Assembly (NCBI RefSeq): GCF_015058545.1
Contig: NZ_SVCB01000084.1
Location: forward strand, 1 to 24,551
Reading direction: 5' to 3'
Length of the DNA stretch: 24,551 nucleotides
From: Veillonella sp.
GTDB taxonomy: Bacteria > Bacillota > Negativicutes > Veillonellales > Veillonellaceae
This document shows positions 16,202 through 23,945 of this stretch, piece by piece (positions within the stretch are counted from its first letter, which is position 1; the number at the start of each line of letters is the position of its first letter). The translations under genes and the position numbers were made by a program. The notes beneath the pieces were generated by a model, which did no database searches, was not told the origin of the DNA, and saw only the letters and a list, made by a program, of their open reading frames with translations.

Positions 16202-18028
16202 TTACGATTCTTTTGTTATCGCTACTTTTGTAGAACTTGTACCGTTAGAAAAAGAGCCTGTTACAGTAGCACCGGTTGATGCAGTATCGGCTGTTTCACT
16301 GCCGGTAGTAAAAGGATTAGCACCGGCGTCCGCCTTAGCAGCAGTCGAGCCATTGCCGTTAAAGCTAGGCAATTTCGTAATCTTTTTAGCCGTACCGTGT
16401 GGAACATTCTTGGCCGGCACCGCATCATTGTACATAAACTGACGGAACGTTGGCGTTTCAAATCCTTTGCGCCATGCAGCAAAACCAGCTAATTTTAGCT
16501 CACTCATGAGTTCCCGCTTATAGGCCATAGACGCTTCATCTTCGAACCATACTTCAGAGATTGTTGCCGATTTATTACGCAAGCCACCGGCAATTCGCGG
16601 CTCTTTACCGGTTTCCGCATAGGCCAATAATTGTTCGCCTAATTCATCATTGCCGAATCGCAAATAGTGCAATTTCAAATCATCATCCCACTGCACTCTA
16701 TCGGCATACGTAGCTTTTAACTCCTCTGCTTCCTTCATAGTAAGCGTACGGCTCTTAGCTTTACCGTAGGTAACTTTGCCTTTATCATCTACGGAAATGG
16801 TACGCTGCCATACACGCATATAATACGGTACACCGAGAACGATTTTTTCAGGTGAAACTTCACGGGTAAGAGCCGTAGCATTGCGTTTTACCCACGGATA
16901 GCTGGCTACCGGCCCCGCTTCCGGACTGGATGCCCACACTTCGTCATAGGCCATGAGCACCATGTAATCAACTAATTCACCTAAATGTTTACGGTCATAT
17001 ACCATGGACCAGTTTTCACTATCGGAATAGCCCGTTACATCCATGGACACAAAGATATTAAATTCATGCAATCGCTTCGTCAAATACGCTACGAAGCTCG
17101 TCAATTTAGCTCTATCTTTATAATGGACATCTTCAAAATCCAAGTTATAGCCGTCATAGCCATAGGTCAGAGCGTAAAGCACCATATCATCCGCTATGAT
17201 TTGCCAATACTTCTTATCATTTAAGATTTTGCTCGTAAAATCAGGGTCAAAGTTATTCGTCACCAGCGGCCATACGCGATAGCCATCAAATTTATAGATT
17301 GCCAGATACTTCAGATCCATACCGGGCTTAACAGTTAAGCCGTTTTTGGACAAATCAAACCATGTCGGTGAAACAACGGATGTACCTGTTTTTGCAACCG
17401 GTGCACCATAAGCATCAGATATAAACGGATCAAACACCCATGCCAAAGAACCTTTAATTTCTTTCCGTGCCGGAATATCTAAAGCTCCTAAAGGTGCTTT
17501 TAATTCAATGCCGCTCTTGGTACGAATAGCCTCCACCCCCAGAATCGGTGATGTAGCACTCATATCCACATAAATTACATCGCCCCGTTGTATCGTAGCT
17601 AACCGAATGGTCCGTTCACCGTTGCGGCGATCGCCGTTATAGCTCATGTCACCGGCACGACGCGGAGCCGGCAAAGTAATATACGCTTTAGCATCCTTTA
17701 GGGTAACTCTATTTAAATTAACCGTCTGATATACGCTAAGCGGAATTAGAATATGTGAACCTTCAACAAGAGCTGCTTCCTGAACAACCGTTGTCTGACC
17801 TGCCAGAGTACGGATAGTTATTGGTTGTACTCTCGCGGTATTACCGAGGTTCTCTCTATTGATTACCTGCACATTATCTGTCGTGGTCAGTGTTTTTTGT
17901 TTAACGGAAGTATCCATTTTTATTAAACTGCTGTTTTCTTTAGTCACTTCAATAGACGCCGCCTGCACGCCGGACGCGGAAAGCGTCACTAACGCTGCCA
18001 ATACGGCACGTGTCAAAATTTGCTTCAT
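16202..18028 (-). CDS. Secreted glycoside hydrolase family 18-like protein
   Basis: 608 residues. A signal peptide is clear (MKQILTRAVLAALVTLSASG, then VQA before ASIEV). Residues 45-185 form a beta-rich N-terminal domain resembling copper-amine-oxidase-like N-domains found on Firmicute surface proteins. Residues about 235-520 fit the GH18 barrel of the YaaH/YdhD type: LKYLAIYKFDGYRVWPLV, the catalytic DGYNLDFED motif (proton donor E299), VDYMVLMAYDE, and the closing VWFEDEASMAYK...GFAAWRKG. The last 70 residues are a Ser/Thr/Ala/Gly-rich tail. Relatives act on peptidoglycan or chitin-like glycans; the substrate here cannot be read. The ATG at 18028 is favoured over 18034 because AAAGG sits 6 nt before it. 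It follows pheA by 14 nt, so the two are probably cotranscribed. Confidence 0.85.
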   Translation of the reverse strand: MKQILTRAVLAALVTLSASGVQAASIEVTKENSSLIKMDTSVKQKTLTTTDNVQVINRENLGNTARVQPITIRTLAGQTTVVQEAALVEGSHILIPLSVYQTVNLNRVTLKDAKAYITLPAPRRAGDMSYNGDRRNGERTIRLATIQRGDVIYVDMSATSPILGVEAIRTKSGIELKAPLGALDIPARKEIKGSLAWVFDPFISDAYGAPVAKTGTSVVSPTWFDLSKNGLTVKPGMDLKYLAIYKFDGYRVWPLVTNNFDPDFTSKILNDKKYWQIIADDMVLYALTYGYDGYNLDFEDVHYKDRAKLTSFVAYLTKRLHEFNIFVSMDVTGYSDSENWSMVYDRKHLGELVDYMVLMAYDEVWASSPEAGPVASYPWVKRNATALTREVSPEKIVLGVPYYMRVWQRTISVDDKGKVTYGKAKSRTLTMKEAEELKATYADRVQWDDDLKLHYLRFGNDELGEQLLAYAETGKEPRIAGGLRNKSATISEVWFEDEASMAYKRELMSELKLAGFAAWRKGFETPTFRQFMYNDAVPAKNVPHGTAKKITKLPSFNGNGSTAAKADAGANPFTTGSETADTASTGATVTGSFSNGTSSTKVAITKES

Positions 18029-18042
18029 ATACATCCTTTCTT

Positions 18043-18897
18043 TTACTCGACAATATACGTTTCATAGGCCCCTAATAGTTGTAAAGAAGTAGCCAGCTGC
18101 TGTAATTCAGCCAGCGCTTCCGCAATTTGAGGTCCATTATCCAAAATCTGAAGATCAAGGAAAAATTTATATTCGCCTAATCGACCTTTAGTCGGTCTGG
18201 ATTCTATTTTAACTAAGTTAATTTGACGTTTGGCAAAAATTCCGAGGCATTCCCATAGCGATCCCGGCCGCAAACCGTCAAGTTCACATTGTAGAGACAC
18301 TTTTCCCGTGGTCATAACCGCATCAAAGGTTATGTGACGATTCGGTTTTACCAAAATAAAGCGCGTCAAGTTAAGCATATTATCTTGGATTTGATCGGTT
18401 AATTTGACCAATCCGTATTTTGTACCCATAGCTTCACCGCCGATGGCCGCTTTTGTTAAGGACTGCGCTTGAGCTACAATGTCGGCTCCTTGAGCTGTAG
18501 AATCCGTTACAATCTGTTGAGCTCCTTTAGCCTGTTTTTGCAAAAACATTTTACATTGTCTCAGTGCCTGCGGATGGGAATATATAGTTGTTATTTCATT
18601 GGCCACACTGCCTGGAACGCCCCATAAGTAATGGCGAATAGGCATGCAGATTTCAGCTCGTATTTCTACGCCGCCATGTTCGGCCAAATAATCTATGGTT
18701 GTCAAAACCGTACCGCCCAAAGAATTTTCAACCGGCACAAAGGCATAGTCCACCTGTCCCAACATGGCCGCTTCAATGGCCTCGTCAATGGTATGCATCG
18801 CCTCTTTTTGTATTGTTAATGATTGACACTCACACAGACGATTCAGAGCTTCTTCCGTAAACGTCCCGTGAGGGCCTAAAAATGAAATCGTTATCAC
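18043..18897 (-). CDS. pheA: Prephenate dehydratase with ACT domain
   Basis: 284 residues. It converts prephenate to phenylpyruvate in phenylalanine synthesis. The N-terminus SFLGPHGTFTEEA, FVPVENSLGGTV (53-64), and the catalytic TRF within DNMLNLTRFILV (172-183) identify the enzyme. An ACT regulatory domain (about 198-275) contains GSLWECLGIFAKR and IESRPTK, the phenylalanine-binding motif, so feedback inhibition by Phe is expected. Start choice: a frame extending to an ATG at 18957 would begin inside the -35 of the promoter and has no ribosome binding site; GTG at 18897 follows AGGAGG and gives the family N-terminus. No chorismate mutase domain is fused. Divergent from lgt, upstream of the GH18 gene. 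Confidence 0.93.
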   Translation of the reverse strand: MITISFLGPHGTFTEEALNRLCECQSLTIQKEAMHTIDEAIEAAMLGQVDYAFVPVENSLGGTVLTTIDYLAEHGGVEIRAEICMPIRHYLWGVPGSVANEITTIYSHPQALRQCKMFLQKQAKGAQQIVTDSTAQGADIVAQAQSLTKAAIGGEAMGTKYGLVKLTDQIQDNMLNLTRFILVKPNRHITFDAVMTTGKVSLQCELDGLRPGSLWECLGIFAKRQINLVKIESRPTKGRLGEYKFFLDLQILDNGPQIAEALAELQQLATSLQLLGAYETYIVE

Positions 18898-18927
18898 TCT
18901 TAATCGCCTCCTCCTACGATAATTTTT

Positions 18928-18957
18928 ATTATAACATACCCCCTTTTTATTTGTCAT
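18928..18957 (-). promoter_or_regulatory. pheA promoter
   Basis: Minus strand: ATGACA (18952-18957), an 18-bp spacer, TATAAT (18928-18933) with an upstream TG (extended -10). Its -35 overlaps the lgt -35 on the other strand by five bases. Confidence 0.75.
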
Positions 18958-18979
18958 AAGAATGGCGCTCCGTTATAAT
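18951..18979 (+). promoter_or_regulatory. lgt promoter
   Basis: TTGTCA (18951-18956), a 17-bp spacer, TATAAT (18974-18979): close to consensus. The initiation point would be about 20-25 bp before the lgt ATG. Confidence 0.8.
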
Positions 18980-19008
18980 AAATATATATTGTTCTTAAGG
19001 AGGTAATC

Positions 19009-19872
19009 ATGCATCAATATTTATTCTATATAGGTGATTTCCCGATAAGAGCCTATGGGCTGCTCTTATCGTTAGGCATCTTCTGCGCCGCCGCAGTAGC
19101 CTACTATTTATTCAAACGAGACGGCCGCGGTTGGCATGTTCATATGTTTGACTTTGCCATCACGACCGGGATTGCCGGCATTATCGGTGCTCGTCTTTGG
19201 GATGTTTTCTTCTTTGACTGGGACTATTATCAACATCATCTCTTAGAGATTCCTTTTGTTTGGCAAGGGGGCATGGCCATTCAAGGGGGCGTCGTACTCG
19301 GAACCTTAGCCGGTATTTGGTATGTGCGAAAACATAATATCGACACTTGGGCTTTTGCCGATGTGTTTGCACCGGCTTTAATTCTAGGTCAATCTGTAGG
19401 CCGTATGCCTAACCTTATGAACGGTGATGCTTTCGGTCACCCTACGGGCGGCAACTTCGGGATTCTCTATCCGGAAACAACGCTGGCTTTTAAAACCTAC
19501 GGCGCTCAGCCATTATGGCCGGCCGAAATCTGGGAAGGTCAAATCGATATCCTCATCTTCGTCGTGTTGCTCCTTTTTAACACCATTCCTCATAAAAAAG
19601 GTCAGACCTTCGTGCTTTACGCCATTTTATACTCCACAGCCCGTTTCTTCCTCGAATTTTTACGGGGCGACTATGTAAACCTCACCATGGGCCTTAAATC
19701 GGCTCAGATGACAAGTCTGGCGGTGATTATTATCGGGTTAATCATCTTTATTTACCTTCAGGTGAAAGGCTCCTATGATACTCATTTATATGGAGCCGAT
19801 GGTGCTGAAGCTTCATCAGCTTCCTCTTCTAACAAAAAATCAGAAGATAAGGCAAAACGCAAACGTAAATAA
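19009..19872 (+). CDS. lgt: Prolipoprotein diacylglyceryl transferase
   Basis: 287 residues, polytopic membrane enzyme that attaches diacylglycerol to the lipobox cysteine of prelipoproteins, the first lipoprotein maturation step. The family signature is GRMPNLMNGDAFGHPT (131-146). The preceding VWQGGMAIQGG loop is typical, with Gln at the place of E. coli His103, a position that also varies in other Gram-positive enzymes. FFLEFLRGDY (about 218-227) is the conserved C-terminal arginine region. About seven hydrophobic segments can be seen. The last 25 residues form a Ser-rich then Lys/Arg-rich tail (KAKRKRK) not needed for the fold. AAGGAGGT precedes the ATG at ideal spacing. Confidence 0.96.
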   Translation: MHQYLFYIGDFPIRAYGLLLSLGIFCAAAVAYYLFKRDGRGWHVHMFDFAITTGIAGIIGARLWDVFFFDWDYYQHHLLEIPFVWQGGMAIQGGVVLGTLAGIWYVRKHNIDTWAFADVFAPALILGQSVGRMPNLMNGDAFGHPTGGNFGILYPETTLAFKTYGAQPLWPAEIWEGQIDILIFVVLLLFNTIPHKKGQTFVLYAILYSTARFFLEFLRGDYVNLTMGLKSAQMTSLAVIIIGLIIFIYLQVKGSYDTHLYGADGAEASSASSSNKKSEDKAKRKRK

Positions 19873-19877
19873 CAAAT

Positions 19878-19916
19878 AAACAGTTAGTGTTCAATTTCTG
19901 AATGCTAACTGTTTTT
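19878..19916 (+). terminator. lgt terminator
   Basis: AAACAGTTAG (19878-19887) pairs with CTAACTGTTT (19905-19914). The stem continues inward through wobble pairs to a short loop and is followed by T's. It starts 6 nt after the lgt stop. Confidence 0.85.
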
Positions 19917-19928
19917 CATTGCAAAAAC

Positions 19929-19988
19929 AAAAAAGCAATCTACCACTAAGATATTTGAAAACATCTTACTCAGGCGGATTGCTTTTTT
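19929..19988. terminator. Bidirectional terminator between lgt and the MFS gene
   Basis: AAAAAAGCAATC (19929-19940) and GATTGCTTTTTT (19977-19988) pair perfectly over 12 bp with T6 on both strands, around a 36-nt interior with a small AAGAT/ATCTT stem. It separates the converging lgt and MFS genes. The interior length equals that of hairpins A-C, but its sequence does not match them. Confidence 0.8.
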
Positions 19989-19999
19989 ACATTTTATTA

Positions 20000-21283
20000 T
20001 TAATTACGTCCTACAATAAATGCTTTTATAATAATCATGGAAATAGCTGTATAGGCTGCCATAATAAGGAGTCCTTCACTGTAAGATGCATTAAGTCCCA
20101 CAATAATTGACAAACCTATAGGACCGCCTATTTGATGCATGGTATTGGTAATTCCACTGGCTGCGCCGGCCAATTCTTTTGGTGTGTCAAAAATACCTGC
20201 CGATGTCACCGTGGTTATAACCATGGCTTGCCCCATACCGAGCGGAATCATTGGTAAGGCAACGGCCAGTACATAACCTTGTTCAATATCAATAAGCGCC
20301 GTGGCCACAAGGCCAAGAAGGATTAGTGCCGAACCGACCATCATTATGGTACTTTGTTTCCAATATTGAGATAAACGCGGCACTTGTAATGCTGTCATAA
20401 ATTGTGGAATCGTCATCGGTAAAAAAGCTAGCCCCGCTCCAAACGGTGTTACATCATAAACTTGCTGTAACATTTGCGGAATTAAAAACCAATACGGTAA
20501 CATGCTCATCATAAAAAGCAATCGTGTTATATACGCACCAAACCGAACTTTATGGGTATATAGAGGCAACGGCATAATCGGAAACGTAATACTTTTTTCA
20601 CGCCAATAAAATAAAGCAAGGAAAATGATACCGATTATAGCAAACCAAAATCCGTTATCGTCAGCAGTTAAGCTGTAAATTAAGGAGCTGAGACCGATGA
20701 CGGAAAGAATGCTGCCCAAATAATCGATTATGCTGTTAACTGTTTCACTATCCTTAATATAGCGCCAAGTCAATACTACCAATAATAATGCGATAGGCAC
20801 ATTAATCAGAAAACCCACTCGCCAGGAAAATAGACTTGTTAAGGCGCCGCCCATAAGTAACCCGATACTGGCTCCCAAACCGGCGGTGGTTCCGTAATAC
20901 GCTATGGCTTTACTGCGCATTTCACCGATATACGCATCCATGATAAGAGCCAAGCTGGTCGGAGCAATAATCGCACTGCCAATACCCTGAACGGCTCGGG
21001 CTCCAATTAGCATAGCTGCGCTCTGGGCGTAACCGATAGCTAAGGAACTGAGTGCAAAAATTACGAGGCCCAGCTGAAAAATGCGTTTTCGCCCCAGTAA
21101 ATCAGATAAGCGCCCGGCCAAGAGCAAAAAGCCCCCAAATGTAATCGTGTAAGCATTGGATACCCACGCTAAATGAGCCGAATCCAATTGCAATGACTCA
21201 CCAATTTGAAGAGAACTGGTAAACACGATGGAATTATCCATGAGAATTACAAAATATGATAATAACGTTATAACGAGCGTCAT
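20000..21283 (-). CDS. MFS drug-efflux-type transporter (DHA2-like)
   Basis: 427 residues from the only in-frame ATG, with about 13-14 hydrophobic segments. Motif A is GRLSDLLGRKRIF. Motif C-like GLGASIGLLMGGALTSLFSWR and LMDNSIVFTSSLQIG in the first helix are typical of the EmrB/QacA (DHA2) branch of proton-driven exporters; substrate unknown. No ribosome binding site precedes the ATG at 21283. A good site, AGAAAGGAAG, lies about 80 bp upstream before a TTG (21354) in another frame, whose frame runs through an A7 tract and ends at a TGA overlapping this ATG (ATGA). Upstream codons in the MFS frame (NVNTSVETTVNTKFG) look like a natural hydrophilic N-terminus. The gene may be translationally coupled to that leader, expressed by slippage at the A7, or be affected by a 1-base deletion. 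It follows the first flavodoxin gene. Confidence 0.85.
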   Translation of the reverse strand: MTLVITLLSYFVILMDNSIVFTSSLQIGESLQLDSAHLAWVSNAYTITFGGFLLLAGRLSDLLGRKRIFQLGLVIFALSSLAIGYAQSAAMLIGARAVQGIGSAIIAPTSLALIMDAYIGEMRSKAIAYYGTTAGLGASIGLLMGGALTSLFSWRVGFLINVPIALLLVVLTWRYIKDSETVNSIIDYLGSILSVIGLSSLIYSLTADDNGFWFAIIGIIFLALFYWREKSITFPIMPLPLYTHKVRFGAYITRLLFMMSMLPYWFLIPQMLQQVYDVTPFGAGLAFLPMTIPQFMTALQVPRLSQYWKQSTIMMVGSALILLGLVATALIDIEQGYVLAVALPMIPLGMGQAMVITTVTSAGIFDTPKELAGAASGITNTMHQIGGPIGLSIIVGLNASYSEGLLIMAAYTAISMIIIKAFIVGRN

Positions 21284-21354
21284 ACCAAACTTAGTATTAA
21301 CAGTCGTTTCAACAGAAGTATTAACATTTTTTTCAGGTTTATTACTTCTTCCAA
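21280..21354 (-). other. Leader reading frame overlapping the MFS start (coupling or frameshift)
   Basis: TTG at 21354, about 7 nt after AGGAAG, opens 24 codons ending in TGA at 21282-21280, which shares bases with the MFS ATG. It contains seven A's (T7 at 21327-21333 on the plus strand) in the codon setting CTG AAA AAA ATG. A -1 slip there would join the frame to the MFS frame. A real peptide is not demonstrated. Confidence 0.4.
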
Positions 21355-21419
21355 ATAAATGCTTCCTTTCTTTAAATACTATATTTTAAATGTAGCTTCG
21401 CTCATAACAATAACCATTT

Positions 21420-22094
21420 TTATTGCCCCAACACACCAATTCGTTGTAACCATGTTTGAACTGCTATTTTTGCTGCATCACTATCGGCATTACTGCCACG
21501 AATAGCTAATCCCTCCAAAATATTGGCCTGAGGAAATTGTCTTGCTAAAATAGCTGTAGTGCTACCTAAGCCGGAGCCTTCATGTGTAGTATACGGAATC
21601 ACTGTTTTACCGTTTAAATCAACTTGATCGAGGAACGTACGAACAACCATTGGATATTCGCCCCACCAAATCGGCGAACCGATATAGATAGTATCATATT
21701 GGCTTATATCAGGAATCGAACCCTTAATAGCCGGTCTTTCGTTATTATCACGTTCAGCCCGTGCCACTTCCGTAGTTGCCCGATATTCATTAGGATACTC
21801 TTTTTCCGGTACAATTTCATACATATCGGCACCGGTGGCTTCTTGAATATAATTAGCAATACGATGCGTATGACCAATCGGAACTTCACCTACGGCGTAA
21901 ACCCCTTTAGTTCTCGTAAAAAACACGATTAAACTGCGATGATTTCCTTGTGACGCCTGCGCCGTATTAACTACATCATTAGTCTTTACTGTTGTGACAC
22001 TTGCTTCTGCTGCACTATTGGAATAGTTTAGGAAAAATAAGCCTAATCCTATGATTACTACACCAAGTGCTAATAGGTATTTCTTTATATTCAT
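21420..22094 (-). CDS. Membrane-anchored flavodoxin (Flavodoxin_4 type), first copy
   Basis: 224 residues. MNIKKYLLALGVVIIGLGLF is a single N-terminal membrane segment with positive charges inside, so the flavin domain should face outside the membrane; no lipobox cysteine is present. The domain (about 52-224) has LIVFFTRTKGV, the FMN phosphate region ending IGHTHRIA, YDTIYIGSPIWWGEYPMVV and PYTTHEGSGLGS, all hallmarks of the family. FMN binding and electron transfer are inferred. It is 78% identical over its full length without gaps to the second copy at 23027-23701. AGTGGAGG precedes the ATG. A candidate promoter lies at 22187-22216. The MFS gene follows, so they may form one unit. Confidence 0.88.
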   Translation of the reverse strand: MNIKKYLLALGVVIIGLGLFFLNYSNSAAEASVTTVKTNDVVNTAQASQGNHRSLIVFFTRTKGVYAVGEVPIGHTHRIANYIQEATGADMYEIVPEKEYPNEYRATTEVARAERDNNERPAIKGSIPDISQYDTIYIGSPIWWGEYPMVVRTFLDQVDLNGKTVIPYTTHEGSGLGSTTAILARQFPQANILEGLAIRGSNADSDAAKIAVQTWLQRIGVLGQ

Positions 22095-22186
22095 TCTTCT
22101 CCCTCCACTTTTTAACTCTTCTTTAATCTCAAATTTTTAACTTCAGCCAAAAAATCTGATTCCCAACTTGTATAAGAACTGTTAGT

Positions 22187-22216
22187 ATCATATCTAATAT
22201 TCTAAAAATAGTACAA
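22187..22216 (-). promoter_or_regulatory. Candidate promoter of flavodoxin 1
   Basis: Minus strand TTGTAC (22211-22216), an 18-bp spacer, TATGAT (22187-22192), giving a leader of about 85 nt. Confidence 0.5.
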
Positions 22217-22292
22217 TAGTAGTTCTTTATTCATGTATAAACAACACGCATACTGAAGTGTAATTTTAAAGAATTAATAAAGCAATCATTGC

Positions 22293-22350
22293 AAAAAAAT
22301 AATCCGCTCGATGTATTTTCCCAGTTAAAAATACGCCGAACGGATTATTT
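22293..22350 (-). terminator. Terminator after the ferric-reductase-like gene
   Basis: AAATAATCCG (22297-22306) pairs with CGGATTATTT (22341-22350). An upper stem GTATTTT/AAAATAC (22313-22319 with 22328-22334) closes the top. On the minus strand the stem runs into a T7 tract. Confidence 0.8.
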
Positions 22351-22410
22351 GGCAGAGTTCATTCTATTTATGGTAAAGTAGTTTCACCTTAAGCTCTCAG
22401 CCTAATGTGA

Positions 22411-23013
22411 CTATTTCATTCGATACCAAGCATATGATGCCAACACAAATAAGGTGTACGCATCAAATGCCATCATAAAGTATAGGCTGTCGGCAATGCG
22501 TGGAATCATATGCACATGGACCAGACCGAGCACAATGGCCAGCAAATATAGACGATGCAACCATCGTCCCGTCTGATATGACCAAAGCTGACGCATAGCT
22601 TGTCTAAAAGAATCAAATGTTGTTTTCGCTTGTTTACTTAACGGCGTGAGCCAAATTATGGCGACCAACAAGGCGATAACAGCTGCTACCAGAGCTCCAA
22701 GCCCGGTATATTTGATTTCTTCATGCATGGAAAAAGAAAACCAATAGTGCCCCAACGCAAGCAGTAAGGTTAACGGGCCCAACAACCGATGCCAAGTCAT
22801 AACTTCTGAAATGCGCAACACACGGAGCAACCATTTTGGTTTTGTTATTATATAGACTGCTAACAACCAGCCTACATAAGCGATTACGCCTACATCATAG
22901 GTAATTAAATTGCTCGTAGTCTCAACTATACCTGTGTTCATCAAGTATACCAATGGAGCCGACAGAATGAACCAGGATATTATTAAGCGAAATACTTGCA
23001 GTAAATTTCCCAT
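22411..23013 (-). CDS. Ferric-reductase-like di-heme transmembrane protein
   Basis: 200 residues, about six membrane helices. Helix pairs carry spaced histidines: H75 and H89 (WHRLLG ... LGHYW), and H153 with H166/H168 (WLHRLY ... GLVHVHM). This matches the two-heme-b arrangement of ferric reductase transmembrane domains (also seen in MsrQ and NADPH oxidases). No FAD or NAD(P)H domain is attached, so it needs partners. Its start is 13 nt after the stop of the second flavodoxin, and that flavodoxin is predicted outside the membrane, so a membrane electron relay to an external flavodoxin is a reasonable inference. The electron donor and final acceptor are not visible. The ribosome binding site GGGAGCGGG is acceptable. 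A terminator lies downstream at 22293-22350. Confidence 0.8.
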   Translation of the reverse strand: MGNLLQVFRLIISWFILSAPLVYLMNTGIVETTSNLITYDVGVIAYVGWLLAVYIITKPKWLLRVLRISEVMTWHRLLGPLTLLLALGHYWFSFSMHEEIKYTGLGALVAAVIALLVAIIWLTPLSKQAKTTFDSFRQAMRQLWSYQTGRWLHRLYLLAIVLGLVHVHMIPRIADSLYFMMAFDAYTLFVLASYAWYRMK

Positions 23014-23026
23014 CTACCCGCTCCCT

Positions 23027-23701
23027 TTACTGACCCAATACGCCGATACGTTGCAGCCATGTCTGTACAGCTGTTTTAGCGGCATCGGAATCAGCTTCGC
23101 TACCGCGAATAGCTAAGCCTTCCAATAAATGAGCCTCAGGGAATTGTTTTGCTAAGACTGCTTCAACACTCCCTAATCCAGACCCTTCATGAGTTGTAAA
23201 CGGAATGACAGTTTTACCATTCAAATTAACTTGATCAAGGAAGGTGTGAACAACCATAGGGTACTCACCCCACCAAATTGGCGAACCGATATAAATAGTG
23301 TCATACTGACTTAAATCAGGAATTTGTCCCTGAATAGCCGGTCTTTCATTATTAGCCTGTTCCGCCTTCGCTACTTCCGTAGTTTCACGATAATCCGACG
23401 GATATTCTTTTACCGGTACAATTTCATACATATCGGCTCCGGTAGCGCTTTGAATGTAATTGGCAATTCGATGGGTGTGACCGATTGGCAATTCCCCTAC
23501 ACCGTAAACACCTTTAGTTCGTGAGAAAAATACGATTAAGCTTCGGTGGTTCCCTTTACTTGTATCCGTAGTGGATACTACGTTATTAGTCGACACGGTC
23601 GTAGTGCTATTATCAGTTTTATTATTTGAAAAATTCAACCAAAACAGGCCTGCGCCTACAATAACAACCAAAATAGCAAAAATAACTTTTTTTAGATTCA
23701 T
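23027..23701 (-). CDS. Membrane-anchored flavodoxin (Flavodoxin_4 type), second copy
   Basis: 224 residues, colinear with the first copy (175 identical residues by hand count, differences concentrated in the first 55). N-terminal anchor MNLKKVIFAILVVIVGAGLF, Thr/Asn/Ser-rich linker, then the flavodoxin domain with LIVFFSRTKGV, IGHTHRIANYI, GSPIWWGEYPMVV and FTTHEGSGLGS. Probably an extracytoplasmic FMN electron carrier. It is the first gene of a unit with the di-heme protein. Its promoter (23786-23816) has the long spacer and dyad typical of MerR-family activation. It is divergent from the LysR-family gene. GGGAGG precedes the ATG. Confidence 0.9.
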   Translation of the reverse strand: MNLKKVIFAILVVIVGAGLFWLNFSNNKTDNSTTTVSTNNVVSTTDTSKGNHRSLIVFFSRTKGVYGVGELPIGHTHRIANYIQSATGADMYEIVPVKEYPSDYRETTEVAKAEQANNERPAIQGQIPDLSQYDTIYIGSPIWWGEYPMVVHTFLDQVNLNGKTVIPFTTHEGSGLGSVEAVLAKQFPEAHLLEGLAIRGSEADSDAAKTAVQTWLQRIGVLGQ

Positions 23702-23785
23702 GTAAATTCCTCCCTATTCTCTCAATATCTCAAAATATAATGGCTTAATACTTTTAGTAGCATATTTTGCTATTATTTCATTGTC

Positions 23786-23816
23786 ATTATATTCCTTGAA
23801 GTTCACTTCAAGTCAA
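23786..23816 (-). promoter_or_regulatory. MerR-type promoter of flavodoxin 2 (19-bp spacer with dyad)
   Basis: Minus strand TTGACT (23811-23816), a 19-bp spacer, TATAAT (23786-23791). The dyad CTTGAAGT-TC-ACTTCAAG (plus strand 23795-23812, 8-bp perfect arms) fills the spacer. Overlong 19-bp spacers with a central dyad are the mark of MerR-family regulated promoters, and the sequence resembles the AdhR/NmlR class (CTTGGAGT..ACTCCAAG). No MerR gene is in the window. Confidence 0.7.
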
Positions 23817-23840
23817 GTAAATAGTTTTAAATTCTTAAAT

Positions 23841-23858
23841 GTTCTGAAAAAACAGAAC
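23841..23858 (+). promoter_or_regulatory. Dyad GTTCTG-N6-CAGAAC upstream of the LysR-family gene
   Basis: Perfect 6-bp arms around A6, located 32 bp before the extended -10 of the regulator gene. It may be the autoregulatory LysR-type site. Confidence 0.4.
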
Positions 23859-23886
23859 TATCTATTATGATAAATTTTTATGAGTA

Positions 23887-23895
23887 TGCTATAAT
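23887..23895 (+). promoter_or_regulatory. Extended -10 of the LysR-family gene
   Basis: TGC followed by TATAAT (23890-23895), 50 bp before the start codon. The -35 region is poor, as often with extended -10 promoters. Confidence 0.5.
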
Positions 23896-23945
23896 TATTG
23901 TGCATAGTAAATTCGTATTAACCGTTACAGCAAAAGGAGTTTACC

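Larger units (their letters stand above)
22095..22410. other. 316-bp intergenic region: terminator of the di-heme gene and promoter of flavodoxin 1
   Basis: No gene seen. It contains the terminator at 22293-22350 and a promoter candidate at 22187-22216. The rest is AT-rich without clear structure. The MerR-like dyad found before the second flavodoxin gene is not present here. Confidence 0.7.

Noticed and set aside
18898..18957. Longer N-terminus for pheA (ATG at 18957)
   Set aside because: It would begin in the -35 hexamer and add an Arg-rich stretch translated from the promoter and ribosome binding site.
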